Origin: Lathyrus oleraceus
Lineage: Eukaryota > Streptophyta > Magnoliopsida > Fabales > Fabaceae
Assembly: GCF_024323335.1 (NCBI RefSeq)
Contig: NC_066581.1
Coordinates: forward strand, 349,560,409-349,624,408
Direction of reading: 5' to 3'
Length of the DNA: 64,000 nucleotides
Shown here piece by piece: positions 49,401 through 59,360 of this stretch. The notes under the pieces were generated by a model that searched no databases, had not been told where the DNA came from, and worked only from the letters and a program-made list of their open reading frames with translations. The position numbers and the translations under genes were made by a program. Position 1 is the stretch's first letter. Each line of letters starts with the position of its first letter.

Positions 49401-52400
49401 TGTAGCGGGGTATTCGTTAACATTAGAGATATTGACTAAATCCAAGGTAAATCATACAAAGTCGAGTCGCCACCGCACTTCTATTTATCCAAAGGAATGG
49501 TTAGAAAGCGAACAAAAACCTACAAGTTTTAACAAAAACTAGTAAAAGAGAAACAGAGATCTGGGTAAGGGGGTTGGTTATGTAATGGGAAGGTGTTAGG
49601 CACCCAAAACATCCTAGGTACTCCTAGGGAGCCCTTTTCACACTTGTTGCAAAGGTTGTTGTTTTTGTGAAAATTTGTTTGTGCAAACATGATTGAAGAG
49701 ATGAGAAGAGAATATACAAATTATTTACATTTTTGTGTGTTGGATGGATAAACCCATTCCCTACGTACCATCTTATAAAAAGATTAGGATCAAAACCTCG
49801 TAGTTCGGGGTAAAAATCTCAAAACAAGTTGGTGAATTGATTGGTCCAAAAGCCTTAAGGTCTTTTGTTATCAAAGGGGGAAAACTCAACCAAACTACAA
49901 ATCCACCATGTGAGGATAGCTTCAACATGCTAGTGAGGGGTTAACCCTATAATAAGCATGGAAGGCTCATTGTCCATCACTAAGGATATAGGTGAGTATT
50001 ACATCTACCACAAAGATAACTCAAACCTAATAGCTAAAGGTTATGAAAATTTTGATTAAGAAGTGGCCATTGGAACCACAAAAAGAAATTTGAATGGGTT
50101 ATATTTACCAATTAGAAGTATGTACAAAATAGTCAAAGTTGACTTAAAGATTCAATTCAAAATAAGTATTGTGAAAAGAAAGTTTGAAAATCAAAAGCAT
50201 AAGGCTTAGGTTTCTAATGTTTGAAAACAAATGTTTAATGTTTGCACAAAAGTTTTGGCTTGGGTTAGAGTGGAGAGATGAAGAAGAAGGGCTAAGTCCT
50301 AAGTAAAACAAAAAGATGAGGGATGAAGAATCAAAACCACAATGGAGTCCCTCTCTTGAGATCATATTGATAATCCAAGTAGCTCCCATCCTTTGGAATA
50401 AGCAACCACAAAGTATAAGCAACTAAATAAGTCTCTTAAGAGATCCTCAATGTATCTGGTATCTTCCATTTGGATGAACATGGCAATGGTCCTCCAATTA
50501 AGCTCAAATGGAAACTCCTAGCACAAAAGCACACACATCAAAGACTCCATGAAGTAAAACAAGAATGGACAAGAGTGAGTTTAGTGATTTGGTCCTTCCA
50601 ATCCATCTTCATCATCAAAATCCTTTTACTCCAATTTTGCATAAGGAAGGTCCTAGAAACTAAGTCCATTTCTTCATTTTTTGCATAGGGAAGGTCCTAG
50701 AAACTAAGTCCATTTCTTTGGATTTGGTCCACAACAATCAAAACAAAAACACAAGCACAATAATATATACACAATTATGTGCTCAAGTGAGCAAAAGGCA
50801 AATGACATTAACATAAACATGTGCTCAAATGAGCAAAGAGAAAAGCAAATGGATAATATGTGCAAGAATAGTAAATTGCATAAAAGTAAATTGCATAAAG
50901 TAAATGTTAATTGTCAATGGTTAGTGTTAGTAGTTAGTGTGCCATAAGGCAAATTTAGCGCTATGTTAAGCAATCGTAATTGGACTTATGTAGAAGTCAC
51001 AACTATCTGAGGCCGGTCAATAATAATGTAGGCAACAAACACAAGTTAGGAGTCTTGATTAGTGAACCAAGTCCCAAAAACTTGCCATGCCAAAAAAAGA
51101 AAATGAGAATTGATCTTGTATTGGTTTAAGCCTTTTGCATGATTTAAAAGACAACCTATCCTTAATGCAAAGCCATTCACTTGATCAATTGATCAAGATG
51201 AATTAGATTTGAATCAAAGAAGATTAAATCTCCCTAACCAATGCTAACTTATCAACCTTCAACTCATTGATCAAGAAGAAAAGAAATAGAAGAAGAAGAA
51301 GGAGAAGATGGATAAGAGAAATGGAAATGGCAAAATTAAAGTGCATTAAATGAAATACAATGTACCAATCCTCATATGTTGACCAATAACATTGAAAGTC
51401 AAGGTCAAACAATCAAAAACATAAATGAGATGAAGATTGGGAGTCAAGAAATGAATAAACTATTTTTGGCATTTTTTAATATTTAATTAAACTTGAATTA
51501 AAATAAAAATGGAAAGGTCAAACTTCAAAATTACTTCAAATCAACCTTGAAAGGTCCAAGTAATTTTTTCTAAGTTCAACAAGGTCAAACAAAGTTTGAC
51601 AAAAAATTTCAGCATTTTTAAAAGTCAGAAACTATTTTTAATCAATTAAAAATGAATAAAAAATAACCTAATTGAACTAAAATCTCAAATAAATCTCAAA
51701 TAAATTCAAAAATTGATGAGGATATTTTTCATAGATCCATCATCATTCAAATAGATAAGGAAAATATTTTTGTATTTTTTGAATATCAAAAACTATTTAA
51801 AATGAATAAAAAATAACCAGAAAAGAGAAAATTCACAAAAAATATCAAATGACAAAATAAAAATTATTAAAAATCAGAAATAGAAACTATAATTTATTTG
51901 GGAAATAATGCAATTGGTCCCATAATTTTTGGATAAAAAATGAAAGAGATGTTGATTTTTGAAATAAAATGGAATTTAAGAAAATAAAATGGAATTAAAA
52001 CAGAAAATAGAAATTGGAAAAAATGAGAGCCCTTGGATCTGAGTTCATTAATTGAGCTGGCAGATCCAAGTATCCAGAGGCGCGTGCTCGTGATAAGCCA
52101 CGGTCAATGCAATCACATGGAAAACAAATAAAAGTCATAACAAGCAATGGTCACGATTCGATCTGGTAATCACATCCAACGACCAGGAATGGATCTGGAG
52201 ATGATGAAGCCACCGGAGCCACCGTCTTCTCCGGTGAGCTTGGATTTTTTGGCCAAATTGCAGAAATTCAAAAGGCAACCAAAGTACACGATCCTTATAT
52301 AAAAATGAAGTTAGGGTGATGTACATCACCCCTGTAACCTTGAATCACACTCAAGATTCCTATAAATTGAGAAATCTGAAGTGGAAGATTCAGGTATGGA

Positions 52401-54302
52401 AAATGCAGATCAAGGAAAAACGAAATTGAAGCTACCACTAGCTTGCCTCTCAAGTGAGGACTTCAGAAAACATTAGATCCAAGCAAAAAGGTCCATGGAT
52501 GATGAGAATCGAAGAAAATACAAGTTGGAATGTAAGCTTGAATTCTGGTAGCTTGAGCTCGATGCCTTGCTTGCTTTGCTAAAACAGAAGTTCAATGAGA
52601 TGAATGATGAAGGTTTAGAAGCATTAGATCTAAGAATTCAACCAGATGAAGTTGAATTTTAGATCTAAAAAATTTGAGAAAAATGGAATTGCTTCTTTAG
52701 TGATGGCTATGGAAAGAATTCTGCAGCATTTTAGGTTGAATTAGGCGTGTGAAATGAATGGAATGAGGTCTCTATTTATAGAGGAAGTGGCAAGGAGAAT
52801 GTGATCAATCCGTGTGCATGGCATGTGGAGCTTCATTGCATGGGCTTGCATGATCATGCACAAGGCCCAAAAACAATGCCAAATGAATTCTGAGCATCAG
52901 CCAAATGGAATTGGACGTGTGACTTTCAAGGCAATTGCTTATGTACCAAGATTTCAAGTGAATTTCTCATTTGTACCTAAACATTCATCTCTTCGAAAGT
53001 CCCAATGAAAAAATCCAAACATCATCATGTGAGTAATGGTTGGAAAGGTCTTGATGTAAGGAACAATTGTTATGCTGGGAAAAAATCCATTTGAAGTGTG
53101 GAAATTTATGAAATTTGAGTTTAAAGTGCAAGGTGCATGACATGTCAAGGCAAAGTTTCTAAAATTGGCCAATTTTCAAGCCCCTCTGTTTTGATGATGC
53201 AAGCCTCAAATGGGAAAACCTCCAACATCAAAGTTGTATATCTTTTCAAGATAATCAACATGGACTTAAGTTTTGCACCATTTGGATTTTTGATGAAAGA
53301 GTTATGGGCACTTGAAGTTGGACTTTTTTGACTTTTAATGCATTTGGTCAAAAAGGACCTATAATGTCTTGCATTATCACATGTATTTCATTTAAGAATT
53401 TGAAATTTTGTTCAACATAACATTTGAATTAGACATCTTAATACTTCCAATTAATTTGATCCCACCTCAAAATCATAAAAAATGAATGAGTTATGTCCTT
53501 GAGAAGTTGACCCAAAATTAGGGTTTCAGTCAAAATGACCTATAATGTATTGGAATTACAGATGGCCTTCCAAGCTTCAAATCAATTTTTGATGAGCATG
53601 AAAGTTGTTCATATTGTCCTTAAGAACATATTTTCTTTTGGAACCATCTACATTTGACCAACACATAAAAAGTTAGGTCTTAGTGCATTTCAAAATAGTC
53701 AGATGAATTGACTGATCAACTTCTCAAGTCCATGACTCATATCTTGATGAATTGATGATTGAGGACACTCAAATAATTTAAAAAAATATGCATGAAATGA
53801 TGAATTAAAGAACTTCCTTTGATTGTATTTGATCATGGGCTGAGGTTGCTTCATGAGCAAGGCATTGTGATGCACAGATGAATTAGGGTTTCTCTGAAGA
53901 ACAAGACCTCAAACACTTTGACTTGCTTTGATCAAAATGATGCATTGAGGTACTAGGGAGGCATATTTGATGGATGATAGCTTTGGGAACCATTACCATG
54001 CTTGCTATCATCTCTCCTTGACCATGTCTTTGTACCAATGATCTTCTTGAAGCTTTTGACCTTGTGATTGCTCAAGCTACAAACAAAAGATGTTAGTGAC
54101 ATATTTTTGTGCTTTTGGTTAGTAAACAAAAATGAGAAAAGCAATGATATACAATTCAAGCATGCTTGGTGATCTCAAACCAACTCACAGAAGGTCCCAC
54201 CCAAAGGCAAAGGGAACCAAGATGCTAATGATCCTTGAGGCAATGCCAAATGCAATGTTATGATGCCATGAGGGATCTTAGGGACAAAATTAGGGTCTTA
54301 CA
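49401..54302 (-). repeat. 5' LTR of the Ogre element (4,902 bp)
   Basis: It is the partner of 13668-18571, with scattered substitutions and small indels. The minus-strand TATA box is at 52773-52780, the LTR hairpin at 49770-49784, and the primer-site-like 9-mer at 49464-49472. It is followed by the TSD GGTTG. Confidence 0.95.
52773..52780 (-). promoter_or_regulatory. Probable promoter TATA box of the Ogre element
   Basis: The minus strand reads TATAAATA within CTATAAATAG in the 5' LTR, conserved with the 3' LTR. It would place U3 at about 1.5 kb and a long R/U5 of over 3 kb toward 49401. Confidence 0.55.
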
Positions 54303-54600
54303 GGTTGGTGGGAGGGATCATCATCAGAGGGCTGATAGAAAGGTAAATGTCATCGTCAAAGGGTTGACGGAAAGGTAACTGTTTTAAAATTTCGTCATCA
54401 GAGGGCTGATGGAAAAGATTGTCATCATCAAAGGGCTGATAGGAAAGAGTTTGTCATCATCAAAGGGTTGACGGAAAGAAACTTCACTAGGGAGTGGCAT
54501 CATCAAAGGGTTGATGGAAAAGATCTATCATCGTCAAAGGGTTGACGGAAAAGAAAAAGTTAGGTTATGTCTTCATCAAAGGGTTGATGGGAAGGATTTA
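54303..54600 (-). repeat. AGGG-loop hairpin array of element B, right part
   Basis: It begins with the TSD GGTTG, whose following GTG completes the sixth unit (CACCAA/TTGGTG). Eight more units follow to about 54590. CATCAA/TTGATG, CGTCAA/TTGACG and CATCAG/CTGATG recur. Units near 54318, 54424 and 54456 have A-C or C-A oppositions on the plus strand, which are U-G or G-U on the element's sense strand. Confidence 0.85.
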
Positions 54601-56035
54601 TCATGTTATGTATTCATATGATGTATGTTAATGAGAATTTCTCATTTTTGTGGGAAAGCTTTTGGATATGCAACTTCCTGATTTTGCAAGAAAGTCATGT
54701 GTGTTTATTGTATACAGTGTATGTGGTAATGCAAGAGGAATATTGATTATTTTTGGATTGGCCTCCCTTTTCGAAGGTGAGACTTTCTGGGTACCAATGT
54801 TGATTGGATTTGAGTTTATGAAGATGCCAGTAAAGTGGGCTCTTTTATTTTTATTTTTGGTAGTTGCCAATATGGATTGGGCTTTGGCTTTGGAGAAAGG
54901 TTTTGACTTCCCGACACTCGATCTTTGGATGATGTAATGATTGCAGGATAAATATGGATGCTCTTGATGCCCCAAGTTTGATCCTTCACTCATAGACTGT
55001 GTGTTTCTTCTTGAGGGAAACACCACTTCTTTGTCTGGTATGCCTTGATGGCTTGCAAATGAGCGTAGCGACATAATCAATGTATGACGATTGTGCTTTT
55101 GCTCTGCCCCAAGGCTCCTTGCAACTTGTTTGTCCCGGCTTTAAGGGTCTTTGAAGGAGTTCACCTTTTGAAAGGAAACCCTGGGAATATTTATGCCATG
55201 GCTTTAACCAATTCTGCCCCAGCGTATGAATCTTTCAGTAGTTTTCCCCTGATGGAGATTTTGAAAGGCTTGCCCCAGATTGACTGAATATGTTGTAATA
55301 ATCTGCCTCCTTGATCAACTGATGCTTGAAGGTTTGTCTTTTGACTGACCAATTCATGGTCATTGGATACCATTCCCCTAATCCATAAGGTTTAAGAAGC
55401 AGTCTTGATTTGGGTCAGCATTGACGAATGATCAAGTCCTTCTCTGATTGCTTCCTTGAGGTTTCCTTGATGTTAATTACTTACTTGCAGTTTAAAATTG
55501 TTTATTTAATCAATGGTAATTTTAATGCAACGTTCATGCAGTTTTGAAAAAATAATTTATTGAAGTGATGTGATAGTGTGTGATGAATGAACCATTAGTT
55601 TGAATGCATTGTTGATTTAGATTAGTGTGTGAAAGATACAGCGAGAATATGATGTCAAATACAGGTGGTTAGAAAATATTTAGGAGTCAGTTTACGCAAT
55701 CTTGCTGTAGTATAAACCCTGCCTCAATTAGGTCTTTTAAGGGTTGTAATGTGGCTTGGTTCATGGTTATCGAAACAAAGGATGTAAGGCTCAAATTTTA
55801 TTTTAACCCACCCCTCCTTCACGATGATCTCCAATCCTACGCTCAGTTAATTCAACATACACATTCTTCTTTTTTGAAGGTGTAAGGATTAAGATGGTGA
55901 TTCAAGGTTTTCTTGAAATGACAGTCATCTTATTTCGTTTTTTGGATGTTGGTGACCCTTTGATTTTGATATAGCGGTCATCGAATCTTATTTTGTTTTG
56001 TTGAGGATTTTCATTGCCTCGTTTGATTTTTGTTT
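54601..56035 (-). other. Remaining 3' UTR of element B
   Basis: No gene supported. Phrases with 'tgcccca' recur (54968, 55105, 55213, 55270), like the 'tggggat' phrases of the other 3' UTRs. The plus-strand ORF at 54650-54937 shows no known motif and lies on the strand opposite to the element. Confidence 0.6.
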
Positions 56036-56135
56036 TGATCCCTAACTTTTGCATGGACCGCTTGTTGAAGCTTTAATCCATCAGGATTGCCCCAGTTTTT
56101 GCCTAAGTCTCCTTTTAGGGTGTTGCACTTAGCGG
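56036..56135 (-). repeat. Post-pol repeat module (element B copy)
   Basis: 'ccctaacttttgcatggacc' and 'tttttgcctaagtctccttt' phrases with 'cttagcgggctc' match the end-of-pol module of Ogre. Here it lies only about 650 bp from the gag stop, so the pol gene that should separate them is missing. Confidence 0.75.
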
Positions 56136-56791
56136 GCTCTTTCTTTGATTTTTTTGGAAATTGTGACTGCCAAGTCATTTGGTCATTGAAGAACAACTGA
56201 CATAAAATTTGGATTTGTATGGTTCCTTCGACACTTCAGGATGTGTGTAAAGAATATCATGTGGTTGATCCATAGACGGAATGTATTCCCTTGCAATCCA
56301 AATGTGGAGTCAGACTATCTGAACACTACCCTGCCCCGGTTTAAACATAAGGGTTTGTATATCCGAGAGAAACTCCTACTTCTAGGCTCGAAGTGGTTGA
56401 CTAGGGATTAACTCCTTATCTCTCTAGTGTTTGGGGATTTGAAATAATGCATGTACATCATCAGTAGGATTTTATTCGAAAGCATACAGTCAGCAATTAT
56501 GGGTATTTTGTTTTCGTCATCCTCCCTTCAATTTTTGCTAAAACAACAACTTTGATTAGTGAATGGGAGAAATATATATTTTTTTATATAGATGGAAAAG
56601 ATGAGTGAATACGAAAGGATTCGTTCAAAACGTGCATAATCATTTCATTAATATTACCATTAAAGGAAACCAACATTACTTGAAAGCAGATAAGTACTTA
56701 ACATGCAAAGAAAAATACAAATGAAAATGCTGAAATAGTCAAATGATTTCCAGTGCAGAGGAAGCTTTCTCGTGTCTGGTTCACTGCTAGG
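56136..56791 (-). other. Junction region where pol is missing in element B
   Basis: About 650 bp between the gag stop and the post-pol module, with no recognisable protease, RT or integrase fragment. The segment from 56572 rightwards matches 3796 onwards of element A. Confidence 0.6.
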
Positions 56792-58384
56792 TTAGCCTCC
56801 TTCAGAGTAGTGGTAGCTCTGCTGATCGAGACTAGCATGATAATCATCTTCAGATCTATTCTCGGAAATCTCTTCCACCATTTGGGTTGATGGACTCGCA
56901 TAGCTAGGCGAAGAAGTATTGTTGACTTGTAAGCTTCGAGGTGCAAAGGATAACCTCTTGGAATCAAGCAGGGTTTGTACCTTACTCTTGAACACTTTGC
57001 AGTCTTCGGTTGAATGCCCTTGTGCCCCAGCATGGAAGTCACATCTAGCATTGGCGTCAAATCCTGGTGGATATGGATGACTTACTGGTTTTAGCTCCTT
57101 TGGCACTATCATTCCTCTCTCAATTAAATACGGAAGTACTTGACTGTATGGCATTGGAAGCGGATCAATGTGTCTCTCTGGCTTTCTTGGCCTTGGTTGA
57201 GCATGTTGACGCTATCGATGTGGAAAATCCTGGCATTTGTATGGCTGCTGAGGTGGAATCCGTTGTTGATATTGGGGACATCCTTGATTTGTGGGATACT
57301 GACCATGTGGAGAAGATGGTCTTTGATATGGAGCTTGTGGCATTTCCCAGACTGCATTAACTTCAGCCTCTTCTTCCTTTTGGGAACTGGCAACAAATTC
57401 ACTCTCAATGCTCTGGCTATTTAAGGCGCATTAGATTCTTCCACTTTTAAGGCCATGCTCGATGCGTTCTCCAATTGACACCAAATGAGCGAAGTTTGAT
57501 GCTGCACTGCTAATCATCCTTTCGAAGTAAGGGCTTTGTAAGGCATCCCTAAGTAATTCCATCAATTCTTTGTCTAAGAGTGATGGTTCAATGCGAGCCG
57601 CTAACTCTCTCCATCTTTGGGCATACCCTCTAAAGGATTCGTTGTTTTCTTTAGATAAGGCCCTCAGCTGCATACGATCGGGAGCTATGTCCAAATTATA
57701 TTTGTATTGCTTCAAGAAGGCGTTAGCTAGGTCCAACCATGATTGAATACGACTCCTTTCTAACTTCATGTACCAACTCAATGATGCCCCAGTCAAACTA
57801 TCCTTAAAACAACGAATCATTAGCTTATCATCACGGGCATGAGAGGTCATTTTTCGGCAAAACATCACCAAATGATGCTTTGGACAACTATCCCCTTTGT
57901 ACTTCTCAAATTCTGGTACTTTGAATTTTAGGGGTATAACCAGATCAGATACCAAACACATGTCTAAGGCATTCAGTCCAACAGTATCTTGTCCTTCTAT
58001 GGCCTTGAGTCTTTTCTCTAGCACGCGACATCTTTTAGCAATCTCATTATCTTTTGGTCGTTCAGTATTAACCCCCTGGCCTGTTCCATGTGAATGTGGC
58101 ACAGATAATGCAAAACTGTGATACTCAACAGCATCGTGATGTGAGGAATCTTGAACAATACGACATTCTTGTACAATAGAGTTATCAACTGGAGTTTGCA
58201 CAAGCTGAGGTTGGGTAGAACCATTTACTGGAGCTAACACAACATTCTCAACCATTGCAGTCTGCTGAATGTTGTCTTCCTTCTTTGCTAAAACTATCAT
58301 AGCTTCCACAAGTTGGTCTAGCTGGTTTTTCATCGAGTCAACATCTCCTCTTAATGCAATGTGACTTTGCTCCAATGGATCCAT
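56792..58384 (-). pseudogene. gag: gag pseudogene of element B
   Basis: A single 531-codon frame from the ATG at 58382-58384 (MDPLEQSH) to 56792, with two internal stops: TAA at 57431-57433 and TAG at 57212-57214. The N-terminal helix is 'MKNQLDQLVEAMIVLAKKE'. The Gag core lies about 57960-57580 ('EFEKYKGDSCPKHHLVMF', 'LANAFLKQYKYNLDIAPDR', 'YAQRWRELAARI'). A Gln/Pro-rich linker precedes a C-x2-H-x4-H-x4-C knuckle (56999-57043). No protease follows. Element A has different stops, so both lines derive from an intact frame. Confidence 0.9.
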
Positions 58385-59340
58385 GGTCTTCCAATAGCTA
58401 CTTCAAATCTGATATGAGCATCGGGAAATTAACTGCAGGTTATGGACGAAGGGTGGATGAGTTTTTTGTATGTATTTTGTGTGAAAGGTGATATGCAATG
58501 TGTGATGAATGCAGATGCCATGATATGTGTATGAGTGTAGTGACATGTTCAGGATCACAGGTTCAAGGTGTTCTCAGACGGATCAGAATAATAGGTAAAT
58601 GACGGGTATCTCTGATTAATGGAACCCCATGGGTAGGCTCTACAGTTGGTAGGTTCCTAGAGTCACGAATATTTCTTGAGAACGTCACTGTCGTGACGAA
58701 GACTCGTCGAACAATAATATCCTTAAGAAGATCTCGTCTAGGTGAGGTCTTCGTATTATCCCAACAAGGAAGGCTCCATGGGGATTTTACTACACGACTC
58801 TCGAGTCCAGGGTTCTAACAAGGTTCTCAGAGTCATAGATCGAGGTTGGAAATATTATTGTAAAGTAATAATATGTCCAAGGGATCTCATCTAATTGGGG
58901 CTTTCGTATTAACCCAACAAGTCTGAAACTTCGTAGGTTAATACTACATAATCGCCGGATAGAGTGGGTTAAAAGGTCCCTATAGTCATTGATCCAACTT
59001 GAGAATACTATCGTCTTGACGAAGACTCGTCGGGCAATAATATCTCAAGAGAATCTCCTCTAGGCGGGGTCTTCGTATCTTCCCAACAAGGAAGACTCCT
59101 TGTGGGCGTCCACTATGCAACCACCAACTTAGTCTTATGGTTTTTCTCAGGCTCGGGTGGAGAGCCTATCTCACAAAGCACCACTAACTAGAGAGCCCCA
59201 AATAAGACATAATCCGTAAATCACAAAATAATAATTACAACAAAATAATAATAACAGAATAAAGATAAAAACAAATAAGATTAACACTCAATACATGAAT
59301 TGAACTAAGTTAGGCTTCATTCTCTCTTGCTTGGAGCTAG
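58385..59340 (-). other. Untranslated leader of element B
   Basis: No gene. It is colinear with 5613-6567, including the repeated 'gacgaagactcgtcg' phrase followed by 'caataatatc' and 'cccaacaaggaag'. ORF1 is absent. Confidence 0.6.
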
Positions 59341-59358
59341 TCCCCAGCAGAGTCGCCA
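59341..59358 (-). promoter_or_regulatory. Primer-binding site of element B
   Basis: The minus strand reads TGGCGACTCTGCTGGGGA, identical to that of element A, with two bases before the LTR end. Confidence 0.85.
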
Positions 59359-59360
59359 TC

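Larger units (their letters stand above)
13668..54302 (-). mobile_element. Ogre-type Ty3/gypsy retrotransposon, interrupted by a nested element
   Basis: A pair of ~4.9-kb LTRs (13668-18571 and 49401-54302) is flanked by GGTTG. In minus-strand order it contains a primer site, leader, ORF1, gag, protease, a probable intron, RT-RNaseH-aRNH-integrase, a post-pol module, a long structured 3' UTR and a polypurine tract. Without the 18,334-bp insert and its duplicated target it is about 22.3 kb, the size known for legume Ogre elements. Coding regions carry six clear premature stops, all TAG or TGA. Dual RNase H and an upstream ORF1 are hallmarks of the lineage. Confidence 0.95.

Noticed and set aside
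54650..54937. 95-residue plus-strand ORF, hydrophobic
   Set aside because: It is antisense to element B in its 3' UTR; no start context or known domain.
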